A stretch of 64,000 nt of DNA, taken from Pseudomonas sp. GTDB taxonomy: Bacteria > Pseudomonadota > Gammaproteobacteria > Pseudomonadales > Pseudomonadaceae. Shown here in pieces: positions 34,704 to 46,520 of the stretch. The position numbers were made by a program, and so were the translations under genes. The stretch lies in the NCBI GenBank assembly GCA_030603065.1, contig JAUVYN010000007.1, positions 1 through 64,000 of the forward strand. Reading direction: 5' to 3'. Numbering within the stretch: the stretch's first letter is position 1; every line of letters starts with the position of its first letter. The notes below the pieces were generated by a model that saw nothing but the letters and a program-made list of their open reading frames with translations, was not told the DNA's origin and ran no database searches.

Positions 34704-34825
34704 ATTGCTTGGGCAAGCCGGCGCGGAGTATACGAACCACGCAGCGCATCGGTCAATGCTCTTCATGGTCGGTCATCGGCTTTTCGGCTACCATATGCGA
34801 CCTTTTCATGCGCCGGGTAGCCTCC

Positions 34826-36999
<2,174 letters not shown>

Positions 37000-37056
37000 A
37001 AAGCGCCACGGAGGCACCCCTCTCTTTTCTTTGCGTGTTCATAACAGGAGTTGCAC

Positions 37057-37389
37057 ATGAGTTTCTTCATTCCCGCCGCCGTCGCTCAGACCGCCGAAGG
37101 CGCTGCCCCCATGGGCGGTGGTTTCGAATGGATCTTCCTGATCGGCTTCCTGGTGATTTTCTACCTGATGATCTGGCGTCCCCAGGCCAAGCGCGCGAAG
37201 GAGCACAAGAATCTGATCGGCAGCCTCTCGGTGGGTGACGAAGTGGTGACCGGTGGCGGCATCCTCGGCAAGGTGCGCAAGGTGACCGACGAGTTCATCG
37301 TTCTCGAAGTTGGGGACGGTCAGGAGCTCAAGTTCCAAAAGGGCGCCGTCGTCGCTGCGTTGCCCAAGGGTACCCTGAAAGCCATCTGA
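37057..37389 (+). CDS. yajC: Sec translocon accessory protein YajC
   Basis: Small inner-membrane partner of SecDF, 110 aa. AGGAG lies six bases before the ATG at 37057. It has one transmembrane helix (FEWIFLIGFLVIFYLMIW, about 23-40) and then the YajC cytoplasmic domain RPQAKRAKEHKNLIGSLSVG, DEVVTGGGILGKVRKV. It stands 57 bases after tgt and is followed by a strong hairpin and secD. Confidence 0.95.
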   Translation: MSFFIPAAVAQTAEGAAPMGGGFEWIFLIGFLVIFYLMIWRPQAKRAKEHKNLIGSLSVGDEVVTGGGILGKVRKVTDEFIVLEVGDGQELKFQKGAVVAALPKGTLKAI

Positions 37390-37409
37390 GAACTGCCAAC
37401 AATCACCGC

Positions 37410-37435
37410 ATCCGGGCGCCAGTGGGCGCCCGGAT
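37410..37435 (+). promoter_or_regulatory. Hairpin between yajC and secD
   Basis: A perfect 11-bp stem (37410-37420 with 37425-37435, loop AGTG) lies 16 bases before the secD start. No U-run follows. It could be a processing or attenuation element setting the yajC:secD ratio, or hinder ribosome access, since secD has no obvious Shine-Dalgarno sequence. Confidence 0.5.
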
Positions 37436-37451
37436 CGTATCGGGCCCTGAC

Positions 37452-39323
37452 ATGCTCAACCGTTACCCCCTCTGGAAATATGTGCTGATCCTGACCGTGC
37501 TGGTTCTCGGGGTCATCTATGCGTTGCCCAACCTGTATCCCGACGATCCAGCCATTCAGATCTCCGGCTCCAGCTCGGTCCAGACCATCGAGCAGCGTGA
37601 TCTCGAGCGGATCGAGTCTGCGTTGCAGCAGGCTGGTATCGCCACCAAGGGCACCGAGCTCGGTGCCAATGCCCGTTCCGGCCTGGTTCGCCTGGAAGAG
37701 CGCGGCCAGCAGTTGGCCGCGCAGGATGTGGTGCGGCGTACCCTAGGCGACCAGTTCGTGGTCGCACAGAATCTTGCTCCCACCACGCCGCAATGGCTGA
37801 TGAATATCGGTGCTGGTCCCATGAAACTGGGCCTGGATCTTTCCGGTGGCGTGCACTTCCTGCTCGAAGTAGACATGGAGCGCGCCATTTCCAATCGCGT
37901 GAACGTCTACGAAAGCGAGCTGCGCAACCTTCTGCGCGGTGAGCGAGTCCGCTACCGCAGCATGCCCAATCAGGGCAACACCCTGCAGTTCGGCTTCGAA
38001 AACCAGCAGCAGCTGAACGATGCCCAACGCCTGATCAGTCGACAGTACAACCAGTTCCAGATGACGACTGCCACGCGCGACGATCTTCAGGTCCTCAGGC
38101 TGACCCTCACGGATGCTGAAATGTCTGAGATTCGTGAGTACTCGGTGCGCCAGAACCTGACTACCGTGCGCAACCGGGTCAACGAACTCGGCGTGGCCGA
38201 GCCACTGGTGCAGCGTCAGGGCGCCAATCGCATCGTGGTTGAGCTGCCTGGCGTTCAGGATACCGCCGAGGCCAAGCGTATTCTTGGCAAGACTGCCAAC
38301 CTGGAGTTTCGTCTGGCGGCAGAACCCAATGCACCGCGCGCAACCGTAGAAACCTTCGAGTTCCGTGACGGCATGGGTCGGCCGCCGGCGGATGTCGAGC
38401 GCAGCATCATTCTTACGGGCGATCAGGTGACCGATGCCCAGTCGAATTTTGATGAGAACGGCCGTCCTCAGGTGAACATTCGGCTGGATGGGCACGGTGG
38501 CGAGTTGATGACCCGTGCCACGCGCAACAACATCGGTCGTGGCATGGCGGTACTATTCATCGAGCAGCGTCAGGTGACTCGTCAGGTCCAGCAGGAAGTG
38601 GACGGAGTCATGCAGACTGTGGAGATTCCCGCGTTCATCGAAGAGAAGGCGATCATCAGTCTCGCTACCATTCAAAGCACGCTGGGTAATCAATTCCGGA
38701 TTACCGGTCTGAACAGCCCTGCTGAAGCCTCCGAACTGGCGCTGCTGCTGCGTGCCGGTGGGTTGGCAGCTCCGATGCACTTTGTCGAAGAGCGCACCAT
38801 CGGGCCGAGCCTGGGTGCGGAGAACATCGCCAAGGGTATCACTGCGACCCAGGTGGGTTTTGCACTGGTGCTGATCTTCATGGTGGTGGTGTATCGGGCG
38901 TTCGGTGTGTTTGCCGCTGTCGCTCTGACCTTCAATCTGGTGCTCCTGCTGGCGCTGATGTCGCTGCTCGGCGCCACGCTGACACTGCCGGGTATAGCCG
39001 GTATCGTGCTGACGCTGGGCATGGCGGTGGACGCCAACGTGTTGATTTTCTCGCGCATCAAGGAAGAAATCGCTGCCGGCATGTCGGCACAGCGCGCTGT
39101 GCATGAAGGCTTCGACAAGGCGTTCTCGGCCATTATCGACGGTAACCTGACCACGCTGCTGGTTGGCGTCATCCTGTTCGCCATGGGTTCCGGCCCGGTG
39201 AAGGGCTTTGCGGTTACCCTTTCGCTGGGGATTCTGACATCGATGTTCAGCGCCATCATGGTGACCCGGGCAATGGTCAACCTGAGCATTGGTGGCCGCG
39301 ACATCAAGAAGCTTTGGCTCTGA
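37452..39323 (+). CDS. secD: Protein translocase subunit SecD
   Basis: RND-family subunit using the proton gradient to complete export through SecYEG, 623 aa from the ATG at 37452. The N-terminal helix is at about 8-25 (YVLILTVLVLGVIYALPNLY). The large periplasmic P1 domain carries the D1 motif GLDLSGGVHFLLEVDM, and the membrane part (about 440-620) has motifs ITATQVGFALVLIFMVVVYR, IAGIVLTLGMAVDANVLIFS and GFDKAFSAIIDGNLTTL. The N-terminal extension before GLDLSGG is usual for pseudomonad SecD. Confidence 0.96.
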   Translation: MLNRYPLWKYVLILTVLVLGVIYALPNLYPDDPAIQISGSSSVQTIEQRDLERIESALQQAGIATKGTELGANARSGLVRLEERGQQLAAQDVVRRTLGDQFVVAQNLAPTTPQWLMNIGAGPMKLGLDLSGGVHFLLEVDMERAISNRVNVYESELRNLLRGERVRYRSMPNQGNTLQFGFENQQQLNDAQRLISRQYNQFQMTTATRDDLQVLRLTLTDAEMSEIREYSVRQNLTTVRNRVNELGVAEPLVQRQGANRIVVELPGVQDTAEAKRILGKTANLEFRLAAEPNAPRATVETFEFRDGMGRPPADVERSIILTGDQVTDAQSNFDENGRPQVNIRLDGHGGELMTRATRNNIGRGMAVLFIEQRQVTRQVQQEVDGVMQTVEIPAFIEEKAIISLATIQSTLGNQFRITGLNSPAEASELALLLRAGGLAAPMHFVEERTIGPSLGAENIAKGITATQVGFALVLIFMVVVYRAFGVFAAVALTFNLVLLLALMSLLGATLTLPGIAGIVLTLGMAVDANVLIFSRIKEEIAAGMSAQRAVHEGFDKAFSAIIDGNLTTLLVGVILFAMGSGPVKGFAVTLSLGILTSMFSAIMVTRAMVNLSIGGRDIKKLWL

Positions 39324-39336
39324 GGGGGCGACCATA

Positions 39337-40248
39337 ATGTTCAAGAAAACCATCAAGTTCATGGCGCTGCGCAAGGCATTCTATGTAGTCGCCGCGCTGC
39401 TCATGATCGGCTCGATCGCCAGCCTGGCGGTCAAGCAACTGAACCTCGGACTGGATTTCACCGGCGGTGCACTTGTCGAGCTCAACTACGACGAGCCCGC
39501 GGACCTGGAATCCATTCGTCAGACCCTGCAGGCAGCTGGCTGGGCTGACGCGGTCGTGCAGAACTTTGGGGCGTCTACCGACGTCATCATTCGCCTGGCC
39601 AGTGATGACCCGAATCTGGGTAGTGAAATCGCCCGCCTGATTCAACGGGAAGATGCCGGAGAAGTCACCGTCAAGCGGGTGGAGTTCATCGGGCCGCAGG
39701 TCGGTGAAGAGCTGCGTGACCAGGGTGGTCTGGGCATGCTGCTGGCGCTTGGCGGGATCCTGCTTTACGTGTCGCTGCGCTTCCAGATGAAATTCGCTGC
39801 CGCTGCGATCGTGGCGATCTTTCACGACGTGATTTTCGTGCTGGGATTCTTCGCCTTCTTCGGTCTTTCGTTCGACCTGACGGTGCTGGCGGCATTGCTG
39901 GCGGTGATCGGCTACTCGCTGAACGACACCATCGTGGTGTTCGATCGGGTTCGGGAAAACCTGCGGCTGATGCGCACGGCGGACCTGGAAGAGGTGATCA
40001 ATGTCTCGACCACCCAGACTCTGGCACGTACGTTGGCAACATCCTTCTCGACCATTCTGGTGCTGCTGGCGCTGTTCTACTTCGGTGGTGAGAACATTCA
40101 CGGCTTCGCGACGGCACTGCTGGTCGGCGTGCTGATCGGGACCTATTCGTCCATTTATGTATCGAACGGCCTGTTGATGACTTTCAAACTGACCCGTGAA
40201 GATCTGATTCCGCCACAGATCGAAGAGACTGTCGACGACCGTCCCTGA
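39337..40248 (+). CDS. secF: Protein translocase subunit SecF
   Basis: Partner of SecD, 303 aa, from the ATG at 39337, 13 bases after secD, with GGGGG upstream. It has six expected helices; LNLGLDFTGGALVELNYD is the start of the periplasmic domain, and IGYSLNDTIVVFDRVRENLR, NVSTTQTLARTLATSFST and VGVLIGTYSSIYVSNGLLM are in the membrane half. It is the last gene of the operon and is followed by a terminator. Confidence 0.96.
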   Translation: MFKKTIKFMALRKAFYVVAALLMIGSIASLAVKQLNLGLDFTGGALVELNYDEPADLESIRQTLQAAGWADAVVQNFGASTDVIIRLASDDPNLGSEIARLIQREDAGEVTVKRVEFIGPQVGEELRDQGGLGMLLALGGILLYVSLRFQMKFAAAAIVAIFHDVIFVLGFFAFFGLSFDLTVLAALLAVIGYSLNDTIVVFDRVRENLRLMRTADLEEVINVSTTQTLARTLATSFSTILVLLALFYFGGENIHGFATALLVGVLIGTYSSIYVSNGLLMTFKLTREDLIPPQIEETVDDRP

Positions 40249-40267
40249 GCAAGGACAGCAGAAACAA

Positions 40268-40295
40268 AAAACCCGGTCACTGACCGGGTTTTTTT
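40268..40295. terminator. Terminator between secF and suhB
   Basis: ACCCGGT (40271-40277) pairs with ACCGGGT (40283-40289), extended by flanking A and T runs, with seven T residues on the secF side. It lies between convergent genes and probably works in both directions. Confidence 0.92.
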
Positions 40296-40311
40296 ATCAT
40301 GTGCGCCTGGG

Positions 40312-41127
40312 TCAGCGCTTCATCGACGGGGTCAAGTGTGGCTGGATCGCGGTAAGCACCGCCTTGAAGCACTTGGGATTTCCGGCGACCACGTGGCCCT
40401 TCTCGAGGAACTGGTGCCCCCCGGTGAAATCGCTCACCAGGCCGCCCGCTTCCTGAATCAGCAGGCAGCCCGCCGCCATGTCCCATTCGGCCAGGCCGAA
40501 CTCCCAGAATGCGTCGTAGCGGCCGGCTGCGACGTAGGCGAGATCGAGGCTCGCTGCACCAGCCCGGCGGATCCCTGAGGTCTGGCCGACCAGGGCACGG
40601 AACATGCCGAGATAGTTGTCGAGTGCATCGATCTGGTTTTCCTTGAACGGGAAGCCGGTACCCAGCAAGGCACCTTCCAGGCTTTTTCGGCTGCTAACTC
40701 GCAGGCGCTTGCCATTGAGCGCGGCACCGCGACCACGGCTGGCGGTGAATTCTTCCTGGCGGACCGGGTCGAGTACCACGGCATGCTCGATACGGCCCTT
40801 GATACGGCAGGCAATGCTGACCGCGAAATGCGGTACGCCGCGCAGGAAGTTGGTAGTGCCGTCCAGGGGGTCGATGATCCAGACGATATCCGCACCTTCG
40901 CCGCGGCCAGGCTGGAAGCCAGACTCTTCGGCGTGGATGCCATGATCCGGGAACGCCTTGCGCAGGTGGTGGATGATGGTCTGCTCCGCGGCCCGATCCA
41001 CCTCGCTCACGTAGTCGTGCGCCTCCTTCTCGTTCACGGTCAGAACGTCCAGGCGCTCAATTGAGCGGTAGATCTGTTCCCCAGCGCTGCGCGCGGCGCG
41101 CAGGGCGATGTTCAACATGGGCTGCAT
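40312..41127 (-). CDS. suhB: Inositol-1-monophosphatase family protein SuhB
   Basis: Mg2+-dependent phosphatase that also acts in rRNA transcription antitermination with NusA, 271 aa. The start at 41127 (MQPMLNIALRAARSAGEQIY) matches Pseudomonas SuhB. Metal-binding motifs are AEESGFQPG, WIIDPLDGTTNFLRGVPHFA and the C-terminal GLAEWDMAAGCLLIQEAGG. It is divergent from trmJ. In P. aeruginosa SuhB is also a virulence regulator. Confidence 0.95.
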   Translation of the reverse strand: MQPMLNIALRAARSAGEQIYRSIERLDVLTVNEKEAHDYVSEVDRAAEQTIIHHLRKAFPDHGIHAEESGFQPGRGEGADIVWIIDPLDGTTNFLRGVPHFAVSIACRIKGRIEHAVVLDPVRQEEFTASRGRGAALNGKRLRVSSRKSLEGALLGTGFPFKENQIDALDNYLGMFRALVGQTSGIRRAGAASLDLAYVAAGRYDAFWEFGLAEWDMAAGCLLIQEAGGLVSDFTGGHQFLEKGHVVAGNPKCFKAVLTAIQPHLTPSMKR

Positions 41128-41266
41128 ACGGGTATCTCGGAGTCGGGAGCTAGAAAAGCCGCAAAGTGTAGCAGATGCGTTGTCCAACATGAACGCGCCA
41201 TGGTCATCAGCTGTCGGCTTTTGTAAGATGCACGGTCCGTTCGCAAAACCATCAGAGGAAGTTGCC

Positions 41267-42046
41267 GTGTTAGGCAGAGTACGCGTGGTCCTGGTCAATA
41301 CCAGTCATCCCGGCAATATCGGTGGCGCGGCGCGGGCAATGAAGAATATGGGGCTGCACCAGTTGGTGCTGGTCGATCCCCAGCGGTTTCCCGACGACAA
41401 TGCCACGGCCAGAGCTTCCGGCGCGGATGATGTGCTGCGTGATGTTCGCATCGTCAGCACCCTGGAGGAAGCGATCGGGGATTGTGTTCTGGTCATGGGC
41501 ACCAGCGCCCGGGATCGGCGTATTCCCTGGCCGGTAGTCGACCCGCGGGAAGCGGCCGATATGGTCCTGGATCAATTGGCCGTCCAGGACGATGCGCAGA
41601 TCGCCCTGGTCTTCGGTCGTGAGGACTCGGGGCTGACTACCGAGGAGTTGCAGCGTTGCCAGTTCCACGTGCACATACCTTCGATGCCTGATTTCAGTTC
41701 GCTGAACCTGGCCGCTGCGGTCCAGGTGCTTGCCTACGAACTGCGCATGCAGGGGCTGCTTCGCGAAGGCAGTTCCACCAAGATGCACAAGCTCGAGACC
41801 ACCAATCGACAGGCGAACGTGCTGGTAACGGCGGACGAAATGGAGCGTTATTTTCAGCACCTCGAGCAGGTCCTCATTGAAATCGGCTTCCACGACCCCC
41901 AGAAACCCAGGCAACTGATGCCGCGGTTGCGCCGGTTGTATGGCCGGGTTCAGATCGACCAGGTCGAGATGAACATCTTGCGCGGCATTCTTACGGAAAC
42001 CCAGAAAGCCATCGGTGTGCAGGCGGCCGGTGAGCGGAGAAGATGA
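41267..42046 (+). CDS. trmJ: tRNA (cytidine/uridine-2'-O-)-methyltransferase TrmJ
   Basis: SPOUT methyltransferase that methylates the 2'-O of nucleotide 32 in tRNA, 259 aa. It starts with GTG at 41267 behind GAGGAAG, giving the family N terminus [20 protein letters not shown]. The knot motifs are [35 protein letters not shown] and [19 protein letters not shown]. The C terminus ends [14 protein letters not shown] weak promoter, TGGTCA-N17-TAAGAT, ends at 41229. The last codons overlap the cysE start. Confidence 0.94.
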   Translation: MLGRVRVVLVNTSHPGNIGGAARAMKNMGLHQLVLVDPQRFPDDNATARASGADDVLRDVRIVSTLEEAIGDCVLVMGTSARDRRIPWPVVDPREAADMVLDQLAVQDDAQIALVFGREDSGLTTEELQRCQFHVHIPSMPDFSSLNLAAAVQVLAYELRMQGLLREGSSTKMHKLETTNRQANVLVTADEMERYFQHLEQVLIEIGFHDPQKPRQLMPRLRRLYGRVQIDQVEMNILRGILTETQKAIGVQAAGERRR

Positions 42047-42852
42047 ATATGTTCGCACGCATGAAGGAAGACATAGCCAGTGTCTTCAGCAGGGACCCCG
42101 CGGCCCGTAATACGCTGGAGGTGCTGCTCTGTTATCCCGGTCTGCATGCGATCTGGCTGCACCGCCTCGCGCATGCTCTCTGGATACGCAATGCGCGGTT
42201 GCTGGCGCGCATGATTTCCAATTTCGCGCGCTGGGCAACCGGAATCGAAATACATCCCGGCGCTCGGCTCGGTAGGCGCTTCTTCATTGATCACGGGATG
42301 GGTGTCGTGATCGGTGAGACCACTGAGATCGGCGACGACGTCACGCTCTATCAGGGTGTTACGCTGGGTGGAACCAGCTGGAACAAGGGCAAGCGACATC
42401 CCACTCTGGAAAATGGTGTAGTCGTCGGTGCCGGCGCCAAGGTTCTCGGTCCGTTCACCGTCGGTGCTGGCGCCAAGATCGGGTCTAACGCTGTGGTAAC
42501 CAAGGCCGTGCCCGCTGGCGCTACTGCGGTGGGCATACCCGGGCGAATCATTCTGAAGGAGCCGGCCACCGAATTTAGCGACAAGGATGCCAACCGCCAG
42601 GCGATGGCACAAAAGCTGGGCTTCGATGCCTACGGCGTAACCGCGGATATGCCCGATCCTGTGGCCCGAGCCATTGGTCAGATGCTTGACCACATGCACG
42701 CGGTCGACAAGCGGCTCGAGGGTATGTGCAGTGCACTAAGCGAGCTGGGCAGCGATTACTGCGCCAAGGACCTGCCGAGCCTGGACGAGCGCGATTTCGA
42801 CGCGCTCAAGGATCATCCGGCGGAACTCGATCGCCGCGACAACCAAGCCTGA
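42043..42852 (+). CDS. cysE: Serine O-acetyltransferase
   Basis: First step of cysteine synthesis: serine plus acetyl-CoA to O-acetylserine, 269 aa. The N-terminal helical part ends [16 protein letters not shown], where the left-handed beta-helix begins; [20 protein letters not shown] holds the catalytic His, with [29 protein letters not shown] and [12 protein letters not shown]. The start overlaps the trmJ stop (ATGA); a second ATG is at 42049. A desulfurase gene follows after seven bases, linking cysteine synthesis with its use. Confidence 0.94.
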   Translation: MNMFARMKEDIASVFSRDPAARNTLEVLLCYPGLHAIWLHRLAHALWIRNARLLARMISNFARWATGIEIHPGARLGRRFFIDHGMGVVIGETTEIGDDVTLYQGVTLGGTSWNKGKRHPTLENGVVVGAGAKVLGPFTVGAGAKIGSNAVVTKAVPAGATAVGIPGRIILKEPATEFSDKDANRQAMAQKLGFDAYGVTADMPDPVARAIGQMLDHMHAVDKRLEGMCSALSELGSDYCAKDLPSLDERDFDALKDHPAELDRRDNQA

Positions 42853-42859
42853 GGTCATC

Positions 42860-44014
42860 ATGAATTTGCCCATCTATCTGGATTATGCAGCCACTACGCC
42901 GGTCGATCCGCGCGTGGCCGAACTGATGATGGGCTGCCTGACCATGGACGGTAATTTTGCCAATCCGGCCTCTCGCTCGCACGTATACGGATGGCGTGCA
43001 GAGGAGGCGGTGGAGCAGGGGCGTCGTCAGGTGGCGGATCTCATCGGGGCGGATCCCCGGGAGATCGTCTGGACGTCCGGGGCTACCGAAGCGTCCAATC
43101 TGGCGATCAAGGGCGTCGCCCATGCCGCCGGCGGAAGGGGGCGGCATCTGATCACTTCGCGCATCGAACACAAGGCGACCCTGGACAGCTGTCGTCAGCT
43201 CGAGCGTGAGGGCTTCGAGGTGACCTATCTTGATCCGGGTTCAGAGGGCGTCATAACCGCCAGGCAGCTCGGCGAGGCGCTGCGCGATGACACGCTGCTG
43301 GTTACGCTGATGCACGTGAACAATGAAATCGGCACCATCAACGATCTGGCTGAGCTTGGTTCGATCGTGCGTGAGGCTGGGGCGCTCTTTCATGTGGACG
43401 CCGCCCAGTCGACCGGCAAGCTCGACATCGATCTGCGAGAGCTGCCGGTCGACCTGATGTCGCTCAGTGCGCACAAGACCTACGGCCCCAAGGGGATTGG
43501 AGCGCTATACGTGCGCCGTGGCCAGGCGCCTCGCATCGAAGCACTGATTCATGGTGGCGGACACGAACGCGGTATGCGTTCGGGTACCCTTGCTACCCAC
43601 CAGATCGTGGGGATGGGAGAGGCGCTTGCGCTTGCCGGGAAGTGCATGGAAGAGGAGGTGGCCCGGATTCGTGGGCTTCGCGATCGCCTGCTCGGCGCGC
43701 TCGACCAGTTACCGGGAGTTCACCTCAACGGCAGTCAGGTTCGGCGCATTCCGCACAACCTGAATCTGGCCTTCGACGGCATCGACGGCGAGCTGCTGCT
43801 GCTTTCCCTTAAGGAGCTTGCCCTGTCTACCGGCTCTGCCTGCACCTCGGCGGCGGTCGAGCCGTCCTACGTGCTGCGCGGCATAGGATTGCCCGATCAC
43901 CTCGCGCACAGCTCCATTCGGCTATCGCTGGGTCGCTTTACCACGGAGGCAGAGGTCGATCGCGCGGCCGAAATCCTTTGTCGGACCGTCGAGCGGCTGC
44001 GTCAGGCGCAATAG
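42860..44014 (+). CDS. iscS: IscS-type cysteine desulfurase, C-terminally short
   Basis: PLP enzyme taking sulfur from cysteine, 384 aa. Against E. coli IscS the numbering is identical: His104 ([10 protein letters not shown]), PLP-binding Lys206 ([11 protein letters not shown]) and the catalytic Cys328 on the mobile loop [16 protein letters not shown]. The protein stops at [10 protein letters not shown] and lacks the final ~20 residues of IscS (the PLWEMYK segment to the end), which contact the scaffold IscU. No remnant of that tail is found in other frames downstream. The genes usually found around it in Pseudomonas (iscR, iscU, iscA, hscB, hscA, fdx, iscX) are absent: cysE precedes and ndk follows. 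It may serve tRNA thiolation or another sulfur acceptor. GAGG overlaps the cysE stop. Confidence 0.9.
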   Translation: MNLPIYLDYAATTPVDPRVAELMMGCLTMDGNFANPASRSHVYGWRAEEAVEQGRRQVADLIGADPREIVWTSGATEASNLAIKGVAHAAGGRGRHLITSRIEHKATLDSCRQLEREGFEVTYLDPGSEGVITARQLGEALRDDTLLVTLMHVNNEIGTINDLAELGSIVREAGALFHVDAAQSTGKLDIDLRELPVDLMSLSAHKTYGPKGIGALYVRRGQAPRIEALIHGGGHERGMRSGTLATHQIVGMGEALALAGKCMEEEVARIRGLRDRLLGALDQLPGVHLNGSQVRRIPHNLNLAFDGIDGELLLLSLKELALSTGSACTSAAVEPSYVLRGIGLPDHLAHSSIRLSLGRFTTEAEVDRAAEILCRTVERLRQAQ

Positions 44015-44044
44015 TGTAACCAGTCACGACAATTGCCGCTGCTG

Positions 44045-44074
44045 TTACACAGTTGTAGCTAACCTGCGTATAAT
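44045..44074 (+). promoter_or_regulatory. Promoter of ndk
   Basis: TTACAC (44045-44050) and a perfect TATAAT (44069-44074) are separated by 18 bases, 62 bases upstream of the ndk ATG. Confidence 0.65.
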
Positions 44075-44136
44075 CCGCGGGTTAAGAATTCTTTGTAATC
44101 CAATATCCTCGCACAGTCACTTTTCTGGAGAACTTT

Positions 44137-44568
44137 ATGGCCGTAGAACGCACTCTGTCCATCATCAAGCCCGATGCCGTTGCCAAGAACGTCATTGGTC
44201 AGATCATCAGCCGCTTCGAGCAGGCTGGTCTGAGCGTGGTGGCGGCCAAGATGGTTCAGCTGTCCCAGTCCGATGCCGAAGGCTTCTACGCCGAACACAG
44301 CGCGCGCCCCTTCTTCAAGGATCTGGTCAGCTTCATGACCTCTGGTCCGGTTGTCGTTCAGGTACTTGAAGGTGAAGACGCAGTGATGAAGAATCGGCAG
44401 CTCATGGGCGCCACCAACCCGAAGGAAGCCGAGCCGGGCACCATTCGTGCCGATTTCGCCGAATCCATTGACGCCAATGCCGTACACGGTTCCGACTCTG
44501 CCACCTCTGCGGCACGTGAAGTAGCCTACTTCTTCGCCGAAACCGAGCTGTGCCAGCGCACCCGCTGA
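44137..44568 (+). CDS. ndk: Nucleoside diphosphate kinase
   Basis: Balances NTP and dNTP pools by gamma-phosphate transfer through a phosphohistidine, 143 aa. The active His117 is in [44 protein letters not shown] and [14 protein letters not shown] are family landmarks. TGGAG precedes the ATG. It has its own promoter and probably leads into rlmN, 28 bases downstream. Confidence 0.97.
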   Translation: MAVERTLSIIKPDAVAKNVIGQIISRFEQAGLSVVAAKMVQLSQSDAEGFYAEHSARPFFKDLVSFMTSGPVVVQVLEGEDAVMKNRQLMGATNPKEAEPGTIRADFAESIDANAVHGSDSATSAAREVAYFFAETELCQRTR

Positions 44569-44596
44569 ATCATCAACCCGAGCGATGTAACCAGAC

Positions 44597-45745
44597 ATGA
44601 TCCAGTCTACCGGCAAGACCAACCTCCTTGGGCTCACGCAGCCCAAGATGGAAGCCTTCTTCGAACAGCTCGGGGAGAAGCGTTTTCGTGCCGGTCAGAT
44701 CATGAAGTGGATACATCATTATGGCGTCGATGATTTCGACGCCATGACCAATGTCGGCAAGGCCCTGCGCGAAAAGCTCAAGGCCTGCGCTGAAATTCGC
44801 GGCCCCGAAGTGGTCAGCGAAGATATTTCAAAGGATGGCACGCGCAAGTGGGTAGTGCGGGTGGCGTCCGGTAGTTGCGTCGAAACGGTGTACATTCCGC
44901 AGAACGGCCGCGGCACCCTGTGTGTATCCTCGCAAGCCGGCTGCGCACTTGACTGCAGCTTCTGCTCCACCGGCAAACAGGGCTTCAACAGCGACCTTAC
45001 GGCCGCCGAGATCATCGGTCAGGTATGGGTGGCGAACAAGTCTTTCGGCACCATCCCGGCGAAGATGGATCGCGCCATCACCAATGTAGTTATGATGGGG
45101 ATGGGTGAGCCGCTGCTCAACTTCGATAATGTCGTCGATGCAATGAACCTTATGATGGACGACCTGGGCTACGGGATTTCCAAGCGCAAGGTTACGCTGT
45201 CCACATCGGGTGTCGTGCCGATGATCCACCGGCTCGGTGAAGTCACCGATGTCGCATTGGCGCTGTCTCTGCATGCCCCGAATGACGAGTTGCGCGATCA
45301 GCTGGTTCCCCTTAACAAGAAGTATCCGCTCAAGGAATTGCTTGCCGCCTGCAACGCCTACATTGGTCGGCTTGGGGAAAAACGGGTGCTTACGGTGGAG
45401 TACACGTTGCTCAAGGATGTCAACGATCAGCCTGAACACGCGGTACAGATGATCGAGCTGTTGCGCAACACGCCTTGCAAGATCAACCTCATTCCGTTCA
45501 ATCCGTTTCCTCACTCCGGCTACGAACGCCCAAGCGCCAATGCCATTCGGCGCTTTCAGGACATGCTCCATCGCGCTGGCTACAACGTAACGGTGCGTAC
45601 CACCCGGGGGGAAGACATCGACGCAGCCTGCGGACAACTGGTGGGTCAGGTGGCCGATCGTACGCGCCGCAGTGAACGCTACATCGCCGTGCGTCAGCTG
45701 GCCGCTGACGAGCCCGGTAGTCTCGTACAACCCGTCGGGCGCTGA
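44597..45745 (+). CDS. rlmN: Dual-specificity 23S rRNA/tRNA adenosine-C2 methyltransferase RlmN
   Basis: Radical-SAM enzyme making 2-methyladenosine at 23S rRNA A2503 and tRNA A37, 382 aa. The 4Fe-4S motif is CALDCSFC (Cys116, Cys120, Cys123), preceded by TLCVSSQAG. The conserved catalytic cysteine near the C terminus is Cys345 in [38 protein letters not shown] and [12 protein letters not shown] are further family blocks. It is followed closely by pilF. Confidence 0.96.
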   Translation: MIQSTGKTNLLGLTQPKMEAFFEQLGEKRFRAGQIMKWIHHYGVDDFDAMTNVGKALREKLKACAEIRGPEVVSEDISKDGTRKWVVRVASGSCVETVYIPQNGRGTLCVSSQAGCALDCSFCSTGKQGFNSDLTAAEIIGQVWVANKSFGTIPAKMDRAITNVVMMGMGEPLLNFDNVVDAMNLMMDDLGYGISKRKVTLSTSGVVPMIHRLGEVTDVALALSLHAPNDELRDQLVPLNKKYPLKELLAACNAYIGRLGEKRVLTVEYTLLKDVNDQPEHAVQMIELLRNTPCKINLIPFNPFPHSGYERPSANAIRRFQDMLHRAGYNVTVRTTRGEDIDAACGQLVGQVADRTRRSERYIAVRQLAADEPGSLVQPVGR

Positions 45746-45765
45746 AAATGGACAGGAAGACCATC

Positions 45766-46518
45766 GTGAAGACTAAATGGATTCTGGTGACAGCTCTCTC
45801 ATTGGTGCTGTCCGGTTGCATGACCACGCTCGATCAGCCAAAGCGTGCAGCAGATCCGAACGCTGCGAGGGAGTCCTTCATCCAGCTTGGTATCGGCTAT
45901 TTGCAGAGCGGGGATACCGCCGGAGCCAAGGGGCCGCTATCCGAAGCGTTGAAAATCGATCCGCGTTCGGCATCTGCACATACCGCCATGGCATTGGTGT
46001 TTCAGCAGGAGGGAGAATACTCTTCAGCTGAAAAGCATTTCCGTTCGGCGCTCTCCAGTGAGCCCTCGAATCCGCGGGTATTGAACAATTTCGGCGCTTT
46101 TCTGCTTGCCCAGGAGCGCTATCCGGAGGCATTGACGATGTTTCGCAGGGCCTCCGAAGATACCCTGTACAGTGAGCGCTCCAGGGTCTTCGAAAACCTC
46201 GGCATGACCTACCAGCGGATGAATCAGCCGGAGCAGGCCAAGGCTGCCTTCGAACGCGCGCTGCGGCTCAACGCACGCCAGCCGACAGCCATGATCGAGC
46301 TGGCCCGTATTGAGTTTGCAGCGCAAAACTATGTCCCGGCCTGGGACTACTACCGGCGCTTCGCGCAGGTTTCCACGCAGGATGCGTCTACTCTTTGGCT
46401 CGGTGTGCAGTTGGCACGCCGTTTTGAAGATCATAACAGCGCAGCCAGCTATGCTCTGCAGTTGCGCCGTCTCTACCCTGCCAGTCCCGAGGCCAAGGCG
46501 CTTAGCGCGTCGGAGTGA
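45766..46518 (+). CDS. pilF: Type IV pilus pilotin PilF (TPR lipoprotein)
   Basis: Outer-membrane lipoprotein that localises and assembles the PilQ secretin, 250 aa. A GTG start at 45766 is chosen: AGGAAG lies six bases upstream and the lipobox LSGC then falls at Cys18, as in known PilF. An ATG at 45748 is the alternative. The mature part has about six TPR motifs (YLQSGDTAGAKGPLSEALKI, VFQQEGEYSSAEKHFRSALS, YQRMNQPEQAKAAFERALRL). It sits between rlmN and the RodZ-like gene, as in P. aeruginosa. No other pilus genes are in the window. Confidence 0.88.
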   Translation: MKTKWILVTALSLVLSGCMTTLDQPKRAADPNAARESFIQLGIGYLQSGDTAGAKGPLSEALKIDPRSASAHTAMALVFQQEGEYSSAEKHFRSALSSEPSNPRVLNNFGAFLLAQERYPEALTMFRRASEDTLYSERSRVFENLGMTYQRMNQPEQAKAAFERALRLNARQPTAMIELARIEFAAQNYVPAWDYYRRFAQVSTQDASTLWLGVQLARRFEDHNSAASYALQLRRLYPASPEAKALSASE

Positions 46519-46520
46519 TG

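Noticed and set aside
44015..44136. Frameshift as the cause of the short desulfurase C terminus
   Set aside because: The sequence after the stop was read in the other frames: neither gives the missing IscS tail, and one closes at once. The short end looks genuine.
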